Positions 34,344-42,184 of a DNA stretch of 42,184 bases are shown here, piece after piece; position 1 is the first letter of the stretch, and every line of letters starts with the position of its first letter. The stretch is from the NCBI GenBank assembly GCA_030647435.1, contig JAUSJX010000013.1:1-42184 (forward strand), given 5' to 3'. Below the pieces are notes generated by a model. The model saw only the letters and a program-made list of their open reading frames with translations. It was not told where the DNA came from and ran no database searches. This DNA is from Candidatus Rokuibacteriota bacterium (GTDB taxonomy: Bacteria > Methylomirabilota > Methylomirabilia > Rokubacteriales > CSP1-6). Made by a program: the position numbers and the translations under genes.

Positions 34344-35508
34344 CCGCGGTCGAGCGCGCCGCGGGGGGCCGCGTACCCACCGCGGAGGAGGCGGTCGCCC
34401 TGCTAAGGACGCCCGCGTCGCTGATGCCCGACCTGCTCGCCGCAGCGGCGGCGGCGAGGGACCGGGGTCGCGGCCGCCGCATGACCTTCTCGGCCAAGAT
34501 CTTCGTACCGCTGACCAATCTCTGCCGCGACTACTGCGGGTACTGCACCTTCCGCCGCGATCCAGGCGACCCGGGCGCACTGACCATGACGCCGGAGCAG
34601 GTCGTAGCGCTCGCCCGTGCGGGCGAGCGCCTCGGCGCCAAAGAAGCGCTCTTCTCGTTGGGCGACCGGCCGGAGGCGCTCTTCCCCGAGTACCGCCAGT
34701 TCCTGCGGCGCATGGGCCACAGGACGACGCTCGACTATCTGCGCGCGGTGTCGGCGCTGGTCGTCAGCGAGACGAGCCTCCTGCCCCACGCCAATCCGGG
34801 CGTGATGGGCGAGCGTGACCTGTCGTCGCTCCGCGAAGTCAACGTCAGCATGGGCATCATGCTCGAGACGACCTCGGAGCGGCTGCTCGGCCCGGGCCTC
34901 GCCCACGACCGCGCCCCCGACAAAGTGCCGGCTCGCCGCCTCCGGACCATCGCGCTCGCCGGCAAGCTGTCGATCCCCTTCACCACGGGCATTCTCATCG
35001 GCATCGGCGAGACCCACGCAGAGCGCGTCGAGGCGCTGCTCGCGATCCGCGATCTGCACGAGCGCTACGGGCACATCCAGGAAGTCATCGTCCAGAACTT
35101 CCGCCGGAAGCCCGGTATTCCGATGCGCGACCATCCCGAGCCGGTGATGGACGACCTCCTCCGGACGGCCGCGGTGGCGCGACTCCTGCTCGGCCCCGAC
35201 ATGAACATCCAGGTGCCGCCCAACCTCTCCGACGCGGACTTTGCGCGGCTGCCCGACGCGGGCATCAACGACTGGGGCGGCGTCTCGCCTCTGACCCCCG
35301 ACCACATCAACCCCGAGCGGCCGTGGCCCGGGCTCGCGGCGCTCCGGCGCGCCACCGAGCGGGCGGGCCTCGAGCTGCGTGAGCGCCTGGCCGTCTATCC
35401 CGAGTACGCGGCGCGCTCCGAGTTCGTCCACGAAGCCCTGCGCCCGCGCGTGCGCGGCCTCGTGGACGCCGACGGCCTCGTGAGAGGCGACCTCGAAAGG
35501 TGGCGAAC

Positions 35509-35518
<10 letters not shown>
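34325..35518 (+). CDS. cofG: FO synthase subunit CofG (radical SAM)
   Basis: The 397-residue radical-SAM enzyme has the iron-sulfur motif Cys67-x3-Cys71-x2-Cys74 (NLCRDYCGYC). Family segments are MLETTSERLL, GILIGIGET, QEVIVQNFRRKPG and NDWGGVSPLTPDHINPERPWP. With CofH it joins tyrosine and a flavin precursor to form 7,8-didemethyl-8-hydroxy-5-deazariboflavin (FO), the F420 chromophore. The start is a GTG overlapping the previous gene by 19 bases. It is separate from CofH, unlike the fused FbiC of actinobacteria. Confidence 0.95.
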
Positions 35519-36807
<1,289 letters not shown>

Positions 36808-36838
36808 GGCCCGCTCCTAGCGTCGCGCAATGTCGATG

Positions 36839-36867
36839 TTTACGAGCGCGGCCGGCTGGGTTACAAT
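36839..36867 (+). promoter_or_regulatory. Sigma-70-type promoter of the HU-like gene
   Basis: TTTACG (36839-36844) and TACAAT (36862-36867) are 17 bases apart and match the -35 and -10 consensus at 4/6 and 5/6 positions. The transcript would start about 73 bases before the ATG at 36947 and could extend into the cofD group. Confidence 0.55.
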
Positions 36868-36946
36868 CCGGCCCTGTCCGAGACGACCGCGGTCATCCGC
36901 AGTGGCCGTATCGTTCACCCTCAACCCTGAGACGGAGGATCGCCGA

Positions 36947-37234
36947 ATGGCAAAACCCATGAGCAAGTCCGCCACCATCGCTCACCTCGCCCAGAAGACC
37001 GGCCTGGCGAAGAAGCAGGTGGTCGATCTCTTCGAGCAGCTCGAAGGGCTCGCGGTCAAGGAAGCCAAGAACATCTTCGTGCTGCCTCACTTCGGGCGGC
37101 TGGTGCTGGCCAACCGCAAGGCGCGGATGGGCCGCAACCCGCAGACCGGCGAGCCGATCAAGATCCCGGCCAAGCGCGTCGTGAAGTTCCGGTTGGCCAA
37201 GAGCATCAAGGACGCGGTGCTTGGCAAGAAGTAA
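36947..37234 (+). CDS. HU/IHF-family nucleoid protein
   Basis: The 95-residue DNA-binding protein has the HU fold: N-terminal helices (KSATIAHLAQKTGLAKKQVVDLFEQ), then RMGRNPQTGEPIKIPAKRVVKFRLAKSIKDAV. GRNPQTG and the following DNA-bending arm are diagnostic. The ATG follows GGAGG by eight bases. It splits the F420 genes into two groups and probably has its own promoter. Confidence 0.92.
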   Translation: MAKPMSKSATIAHLAQKTGLAKKQVVDLFEQLEGLAVKEAKNIFVLPHFGRLVLANRKARMGRNPQTGEPIKIPAKRVVKFRLAKSIKDAVLGKK

Positions 37235-37724
37235 GGGCTGGGACGGCCTCGCCTTCCGGCCCCTCGCGGACCCGGGGAGCGAGGCGCGAGAGCTCTTCGG
37301 CTTCGTCGGAGCCTGGGCGCCGCCGCCCGCCGACGTCGCGGCGGGCTGGGGCGCGTGGGAAGGTGAGACGCTCGTCGGGGCCGCGCTGCTCGAGCGCGCC
37401 GGAGTGGCCGCCATGCTCCACGGGCCGGCCATCGCGGCTTCGCCAGGTGCGGACCCCGAGCCGGCGCTGGATGCGGCAGCCGGTCTGGTCGCCCTGGCAC
37501 TCGCCTCGGTGGAGGCGGCGAAGGTCGAGACGCTTTTTGCGCGCCCGCAAGGCCTCGACCGCGTGTGGGTGCGCCTCGGCTTCATTCCCGTGCCGGAGGC
37601 CGAGCTGCCGGAGGCCCTCCGCGGCCGTCCCGGCATCGGGCTCTTCGGCTGGCGCGGCGGCAGCGCCCTCTGGAGCGCAGCGGGCCGCGGTCGCGACCGC
37701 CGCGCTTCCCCCGCCCTCCACTAG
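37221..37724 (+). CDS. GNAT-like protein of unknown function
   Basis: The 167-residue protein is not firmly recognised. The late segment RVWVRLGFIPVPEAELPEALRGRPG resembles the C-terminal GNAT motif (R-x-G-F-x-P-V). The region ETLVGAALLERAG looks like the central strands. A clear acetyl-CoA motif A is not visible. It begins at a TTG inside the HU 3' end (14-base overlap) and ends 11 bases before cofD. This suggests a link to F420 genes or simple hitch-hiking. The start is uncertain. Confidence 0.55.
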   Translation: MARSKGWDGLAFRPLADPGSEARELFGFVGAWAPPPADVAAGWGAWEGETLVGAALLERAGVAAMLHGPAIAASPGADPEPALDAAAGLVALALASVEAAKVETLFARPQGLDRVWVRLGFIPVPEAELPEALRGRPGIGLFGWRGGSALWSAAGRGRDRRASPALH

Positions 37725-37735
37725 CCCGCAGGCCC

Positions 37736-38662
37736 ATGCGCATCGTCACCCTCGCCGGTGGGACCGGCGCCGCCAAGCTCCTGCGGGGCCTGGACGCACT
37801 CGTCCCGCCGCGGACGCTGACCATCGTGGGCAACACCGGTGACGATGCGCTGATCTGGGGGCTCCACGTCTCCCCCGACCTCGACACCGTCTGCTACACG
37901 CTGGGCGGCTGGATCGACGACGACCGCGGCTGGGGGCTCAGCGGCGAGAGCTTCAGGACGCTCGGAGAGATGGTCCGCTTCGGCGAACCGACCTGGTTCA
38001 ACCTGGGCGACCGTGATCTCGCCACGCACCTGCACCGCACCCGCCTGCTGCGCGAGGGGCAGACGCTGACGGAGGTCACGGCGAAGATCGCGCAGGACCT
38101 CGGCGTGACCCACGCGGTCCTGCCCATGTCGGACCAGTCCGTGAGGACGTGCGTCCGCGGGCCGGACGGCTGGCTCGGCTTCCAGGAGTATTTCGTGCGC
38201 GAGAAGACCCAGGTCGAGGTGGTGGAAGTGGACTACGCGGGCGCGCACGTAGCGCTCCCCGCCCCCGGAGTCGTCGAGGCCATCGCCTCGGCCCACGCCG
38301 TCATCGTCTGTCCGTCCAATCCCATCACCTCCATCGGCCCCATCCTCGCCGTCCCGGGCGTCGCGCGCGCGCTGGAGGCAACGGACGCGGTCGTCCTCGC
38401 GGTCAGCCCCATCGTCGGAGGGCAGGCCGTCTCCGGGCCCGCCGGACGTCTCATGGCCGCGTGCGGGCTCGAGGTGTCGGCGCTCGGCGTCGCCTCCGCC
38501 TACGCGCCGTGGCTCGACATCCTGCTCGTGGACAACCAGGACGCAGCGCTCACGCCGCGCATCGAAGCCGCCGGGATACGCACCATCGTGACGGAGACCG
38601 TCATGCGCGGCCGGGAGGGGGAAATGGCCCTGGCCCGCCGGGCGCTCGAGGCGCTCGCGTGA
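37736..38662 (+). CDS. cofD: CofD: phospholactate/PEP transferase to FO
   Basis: The 308-residue enzyme transfers the phospho-acid moiety from its guanylylated form to FO, giving (dehydro-)F420-0. It opens MRIVTLAGGTGAAKLLRGL and contains IVGNTGDD, VSPDLDTVCYTLGG, WFNLGDRDLATHLHRT, LPMSDQSVRT, CPSNPITSIGPIL and SPIVGGQAVSGPA. All are diagnostic of CofD/FbiA. Which precursor it uses (lactate, PEP or glycerate) cannot be told from sequence by eye. Confidence 0.96.
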   Translation: MRIVTLAGGTGAAKLLRGLDALVPPRTLTIVGNTGDDALIWGLHVSPDLDTVCYTLGGWIDDDRGWGLSGESFRTLGEMVRFGEPTWFNLGDRDLATHLHRTRLLREGQTLTEVTAKIAQDLGVTHAVLPMSDQSVRTCVRGPDGWLGFQEYFVREKTQVEVVEVDYAGAHVALPAPGVVEAIASAHAVIVCPSNPITSIGPILAVPGVARALEATDAVVLAVSPIVGGQAVSGPAGRLMAACGLEVSALGVASAYAPWLDILLVDNQDAALTPRIEAAGIRTIVTETVMRGREGEMALARRALEALA

Positions 38663-39327
38663 GCGCCGTCGTCGCGGTCCCCGTCAAGGACCTCGTCAAC
38701 GCCAAGCAGCGGCTCATCCCGTTTCTCTCGCCATCCGAGCGCTGCGATCTGGCGCGCGCCATGCTCGAAGACGTCCTCGACGCGCTGGCCCGCGCGCAGG
38801 TCGGCCTGGTGCTGGTCGTCACGCGTGACCCGGCTGTCGAGGCGCTGGCGAGGCGCCACGGGGCGGGGACACTCGGCGAGGAGGCCAACCGCGGCCACAC
38901 GGAAGCCGTCGCCCTCGCCCAGCGGACAGCCCTCGCCCGCGGGGCGCGGCGCTTCCTCACCATCCCAGGCGACGTGCCGTGCGTCACCCCGGCCGAGCTG
39001 GCCGCATTGGCCGATGCGCCCCTGGAGGCGCCGGGTGCGGTCTTCGTGCCCTCGCTGTCTGGCTTCGGGACCAATGCGGTCCTCCTTGCGCCTCCCGACT
39101 CAATGACGCTCAAATTCGGCGAGCCCTCCTTCGACAACCACCTGGTCGCGGCGCGGGCCGCAGGCCTCCGGCCGCTGGTGCGGAGGCTCCCCGGCCTCGG
39201 CCTCGACATCGACGCCCCGGAAGACCTCGCGCTGCTCCTCGACCGCGGCCCCTCCACGCGGAGCGCCGGATTGCTCGCATCGCTCAACGTCCCGGCTCGC
39301 CTGGCGCGCCGCAGCCCGGAGGCGTGA
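38659..39327 (+). CDS. cofC: CofC: phospholactate/PEP guanylyltransferase
   Basis: The 222-residue nucleotidyltransferase opens AVVAVPVKDLVNAKQRL, with LVVTRDPAVEALA, RGHTEAVALAQ, IPGDVPCVTPAEL and FGTNAVLL with FGEPSFDNHL. This is the CofC/FbiD pattern. It activates a phospho-acid with GTP for CofD. The GTG start overlaps the cofD stop as GTGA. Confidence 0.94.
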   Translation: MSAVVAVPVKDLVNAKQRLIPFLSPSERCDLARAMLEDVLDALARAQVGLVLVVTRDPAVEALARRHGAGTLGEEANRGHTEAVALAQRTALARGARRFLTIPGDVPCVTPAELAALADAPLEAPGAVFVPSLSGFGTNAVLLAPPDSMTLKFGEPSFDNHLVAARAAGLRPLVRRLPGLGLDIDAPEDLALLLDRGPSTRSAGLLASLNVPARLARRSPEA

Positions 39328-39329
39328 GC

Positions 39330-40082
39330 GTGCCGCCTCGCTACGAGGTGATCGGCGTCGAGGGTCTGCCCGAGATCGGCGCGGGGGAGGCCCTCTCGAG
39401 CCTCATCGCTCGCGCCGCTGCCGCGCAAGGGACGCCGCTCGCGGCCGCCGATCTCCTTGTGATCAGCCAGAAGATCGTCTCCAAGGCCGAGGGCCGCATC
39501 GTGAGGCTCGCGGAGATCACCCCGTCGCCGGAGACGGTCGCCATGGCCGAGGAGCTCGGTCGCGACGCGCGGCTGATCGAGGTCATACTCCACGAGAGCC
39601 GCCGCGTCGTGCGGCGCGACAAGGGCGTGCTGATCGTCGAGACGCACCAGGGCTGGATCTGCGCCAACGCGGGCGTGGACCAGTCCAACGTCGACGCCGA
39701 CACTGCCTGCCTCTTGCCCGAGGACTCCGACCGCTCCGCGCGCGCGTTGCGGGATGGGCTGCGGGCCCTGACGGGCCACGACCTGGGCATCATCATCGCC
39801 GACACGTTCGGCAGACCGTGGCGCGAGGGGCTGACCAACGTCGCGATCGGCGTGGCGGGGCTCGAGCCTCTCAAGAGCTACCTGGGAGAGAAGGATCCGG
39901 CCGGCCACGTGCTGCAGGCGACGATCCTGGCGCTGGCCGACGAGCTCGCCTCCGCGGCCGAGCCCATCATGGGCAAGCTCGACCGCATCCCCGTCGTGAT
40001 CATCCGCGGGCTCAACTGGCCCCGCGGGGAGAGCGGAAGCCGCCCGCTCCTGCGCGACCCCGCCCGCGACCTCTTCCGATAG
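39330..40082 (+). CDS. cofE: CofE: F420-0:gamma-glutamyl ligase, single domain
   Basis: The 250-residue ligase adds gamma-linked glutamates to F420-0. Family signatures are LLVISQKIVSKAEGRIV, ICANAGVDQSN and IADTFGRPWREGLTNVAIG. It ends after the ligase domain, with no C-terminal nitroreductase-like domain as found in actinobacterial FbiB. The GTG at 39330 follows GGAGG by seven bases; another GTG at 39324 overlaps the cofC stop. Confidence 0.95.
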   Translation: MPPRYEVIGVEGLPEIGAGEALSSLIARAAAAQGTPLAAADLLVISQKIVSKAEGRIVRLAEITPSPETVAMAEELGRDARLIEVILHESRRVVRRDKGVLIVETHQGWICANAGVDQSNVDADTACLLPEDSDRSARALRDGLRALTGHDLGIIIADTFGRPWREGLTNVAIGVAGLEPLKSYLGEKDPAGHVLQATILALADELASAAEPIMGKLDRIPVVIIRGLNWPRGESGSRPLLRDPARDLFR

Positions 40083-40092
40083 AAAGGACCGC

Positions 40093-40743
40093 ATGCGCAT
40101 AGGCATCCTTGGAGGCACGGGCAAAGAAGGGGCGGGACTCGCGCTCCGATGGGCTCAGGCGGGCCACGAAGTCATCATCGGCTCGCGCGACGCCGAGCGC
40201 GCCCGCGCCAAGGCCGCGGAGATCTCCGGCCAGGCGGGCCGCGCCGTGGGCGGCATGTCCAATCGCGAGGCCGCGACCGCTGCCGAAGTCGTCGTCCTGG
40301 CGCTGCCCGCGTCGGGCCTCGCCGCCACGCTCGGCGAGCTCAAGGACGCCTGCCGCGGCAAGGTCGTGATCAGCACCGTGGTGCCGCTGTCCTTCGGGGG
40401 CGGGCGCCTCTTCATCCCGCCCGCCCAGGGCTCCTCCGCGGAGGAGGTGCAGGCGCTGCTCGGCCCCGAGGCGAGAGTCGTCGCCGCCTTCCACCACATC
40501 GCCGCCCACGAGCTCTCCGCGGCGGGCCACGACATCGACTGCGACCTCCTGCTCTGCGGAGCGGACGCGGACGCGAAGAAAGCCGTGGCCGAGCTCGGCA
40601 GCGGCATGGGTCTCCGCGCCGTCGACGTGGGCGCGCTCACCAATGCGGGCCCGCTCGAAGGCATCACCGCCGTGCTCGCCACGATCAATCGCCGCTACAA
40701 GCTCAAGAACTCCGGCATCAAGATCACCGGACTGCCCACCTAG
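40093..40743 (+). CDS. npdG: F420-dependent NADP reductase NpdG
   Basis: The 216-residue protein opens MRIGILGGTGKEGAGLALRWA, a Rossmann nucleotide motif, followed by VIIGSRDAERA for NADP binding. STVVPLSFGGG and VVAAFHHIAAHEL are typical of NpdG/Fno. It moves hydride between NADPH and F420, supplying reduced F420 to the LLM and PPOX enzymes. It starts 10 bases after cofE. Confidence 0.9.
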   Translation: MRIGILGGTGKEGAGLALRWAQAGHEVIIGSRDAERARAKAAEISGQAGRAVGGMSNREAATAAEVVVLALPASGLAATLGELKDACRGKVVISTVVPLSFGGGRLFIPPAQGSSAEEVQALLGPEARVVAAFHHIAAHELSAAGHDIDCDLLLCGADADAKKAVAELGSGMGLRAVDVGALTNAGPLEGITAVLATINRRYKLKNSGIKITGLPT

Positions 40744-40755
40744 AAAGGAATCGAG

Positions 40756-41835
40756 ATGGCCGAAGAGCCCGTCGTCGTTCCCCACGAGCGCCTGATCGAG
40801 TTCATCGTGTCGGTGCTCGAGGGCGTCAAGATGTCGCCCAAGAACGCGCGCCTGACCGCCGATCTGATGGCGCGCACGGACCTCCGCGGCGTGGACTCGC
40901 ACGGGATCGGCATGCTGCCGAAATACGTGGAGTGGACGCGCCTGGGATTCATCCACCCGTGGGCCGAGCCGACCGTCGCCCGGGACGATCTCGCGACAGG
41001 GCTCGTGGACGGTCAGAAGGGGCTCGGCCACCCGGCGAGCGTCATGGCCATGGAGCTGGCCATCGCCAAGGCGGCGACCTACGGCATGGGCATCGTCGCC
41101 GTGCGGAACTCGAACCACTTCGGCGCCTGCGCCAACTACTCGATGATGGCGCTCACGCGCGGGATGATCGGGCTCGCCTTCACCAATCCCCCATTCGTGG
41201 CCATGGCTCCCACCTTCGGGCGCAAGCCCATGATGGGCACCAACCCGATCAGCGTCGCCGCGCCGGCCGCCGCCCGCGAGCCGTACGTGCTCGACATGGC
41301 GACGACCACCGTCGCGGTGGGCAAGTTGAACATCGCCCTGCGCTGGAACAAGCCTATCCCCGAGGGATGGGGGCTCGACGAACGGGCGCAGGCCACCACG
41401 GACCCTAGCCGGGTCCTGGCCTCTCGCCTGCTCTCCCCGCTCGGGGGCAGCCGGGAGCTGGGCAGCCACAAGGGCTATGGCCTGGGCGTTCTCGTGGACA
41501 TTCTCTCAGGCGTCCTCGGCGGCGCCGTCTACGGTGACGTCCTCGACAGGAAGGGACTGCGCGCACAGAAGTTGACCAACACGGGCCACTGCTTCGCGGC
41601 CATCGACATCAAGCGGTTCCGACCGCTCGAGGAGTTCACCGCGGACATGGACGACATGCTGGGCGCGCTTCAAGACATGCCGACGGCCGACGGGCACGAG
41701 CGCGTGTACACGGCGGGCCAGCCCGAGGCGGAGACGGAGCGCCACCGCCGCGTCACGGGCATCCCCGTCGCGCCCGTCCTCGTCCAGCAGTGCAACGACA
41801 TCGCGTCCTCGCTCGGAGTAAAGCCCCTCACGTAA
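40756..41835 (+). CDS. Ldh-family (malate/lactate/ureidoglycolate-type) dehydrogenase
   Basis: The 359-residue NAD(P)-dependent 2-hydroxyacid dehydrogenase belongs to the type-2 malate/L-lactate (ComC, YlbC, AllD) family. Signatures are DLRGVDSHGIGMLPKY, RNSNHFGAC with the catalytic His121, MGTNPISVAAP and LGSHKGYGLGVLVDILSG. The substrate is not predictable by eye. It starts 12 bases after npdG, so it may serve F420 metabolism. Its last 61 bases lie inside the terminal inverted repeat, but the reading frame is complete. Confidence 0.88.
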   Translation: MAEEPVVVPHERLIEFIVSVLEGVKMSPKNARLTADLMARTDLRGVDSHGIGMLPKYVEWTRLGFIHPWAEPTVARDDLATGLVDGQKGLGHPASVMAMELAIAKAATYGMGIVAVRNSNHFGACANYSMMALTRGMIGLAFTNPPFVAMAPTFGRKPMMGTNPISVAAPAAAREPYVLDMATTTVAVGKLNIALRWNKPIPEGWGLDERAQATTDPSRVLASRLLSPLGGSRELGSHKGYGLGVLVDILSGVLGGAVYGDVLDRKGLRAQKLTNTGHCFAAIDIKRFRPLEEFTADMDDMLGALQDMPTADGHERVYTAGQPEAETERHRRVTGIPVAPVLVQQCNDIASSLGVKPLT

Positions 41836-42184
41836 GATTCGCGCGCGGCGGGTCGGGGACGCGGGGCCGGGCGGGGACGCGGCGCGGGGTGCCCTCGGGA
41901 GCGAATCCGACGAGCCGTAGCGCGCCCCGAAGCGCAGGGCGCCTCCGCCGCGCGAGCCGTCCCGCGAAGCGGGGCGGCGAGCGCACCCCCGTCTCGGGGG
42001 ATGGGGGGCAGGCGGAGGCGCCCGAGCGAGGAGGCGCGCGAGGCGAGGAGGTTTGAGCGGACGAGGGCACCCCGCGCCGCGTCCCCGCCCGGCCCCGCGT
42101 CCCCGACCCGCCGCGCGCGAATCTTACGTGAGGGGCTTTACTCCGAGCGAGGACGCGATGTCGTTGCACTGCTGGACGAGGACG
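41775..42184. repeat. Perfect 123-bp inverted repeat at the contig end
   Basis: Bases 41775-41897 are the exact reverse complement of 42062-42184, the last base of the window. The arms include the last 61 bases of the Ldh-family gene and its GC-rich 3' flank. The 164-base spacer (41898-42061) has no gene. It holds several smaller hairpins: CCCGC-GAA-GCGGG, CCCCCG-TCT-CGGGGG, and a 13-bp repeat GGGCGCCTCCGCC with its complement near 42010. An assembly or amplification fold-back is as likely as a real duplication. Confidence 0.9.

Noticed and set aside
41790-42169. Two opposing ORFs encoding the same peptide start
   Set aside because: They read the two arms of the terminal inverted repeat and overlap the real Ldh-family gene end; they are not genes.

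Overview
This is a GC-rich bacterial chromosomal contig carrying about 36 recognisable genes, almost all of them housekeeping or environmental-response genes in tight operons. There are no rRNA or tRNA genes and no CRISPR array. Several features together suggest a soil or subsurface bacterium of the Rokubacteria/Methylomirabilota type: high GC, a complete F420 pathway with separate CofG, CofH, CofC, CofD and CofE proteins, a urea ABC transporter joined to urease, and large Pst permeases. This is an inference from gene content only. Both contig ends look special. The left end cuts an IS1634-like transposase gene, and the right end is a perfect 123-bp inverted repeat that may be an assembly fold-back.

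Region 1 (1-12163) is phosphate acquisition, mostly on the minus strand: pstS-pstC-pstA-pstB-phoU and a LOG-family protein, with a PhoB/PhoP-box-like direct repeat upstream of pstS. After a plus-strand Tat-exported transglutaminase-like protein come phoR, phoB and a small Fis-type DNA-binding protein.

Region 2 (12295-27643, minus strand) is nitrogen acquisition. In transcription order it reads glnB, amtB, glnA, an ANTAR-type regulator, urtABCDE (urea ABC transporter) and ureABCEFGD (urease and its nickel chaperones). Urea is imported by Urt and hydrolysed by urease, ammonium enters through AmtB, and GlnA assimilates it under PII control. -24/-12 (sigma-54) promoter matches precede glnB, urtA, the ANTAR gene and the Fis-like gene. 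Upstream of glnB and urtA sits the same pair of 17-bp TGCC-N9-GGCA dyads with identical 29-bp spacing. This has the architecture of an NtrC enhancer, and single weaker copies precede the other two genes.

Region 3 (27833-32672, minus strand) is a signalling operon: a membrane histidine kinase, a soluble REC-GAF-kinase, a sigma-54 activator of the NtrC class, and a stand-alone receiver protein. The receiver gene has its own sigma-54 promoter and a nested palindrome upstream.

Region 4 (32935-41835, plus strand) is coenzyme F420 metabolism: an LLM-class oxidoreductase, a PPOX-fold protein, cofG, cofH, an HU-like protein with its own promoter, a GNAT-like protein, cofD, cofC, cofE, npdG and an Ldh-family dehydrogenase. 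CofE lacks the nitroreductase domain of actinobacterial FbiB. No gene-free stretch exceeds 300 bases.
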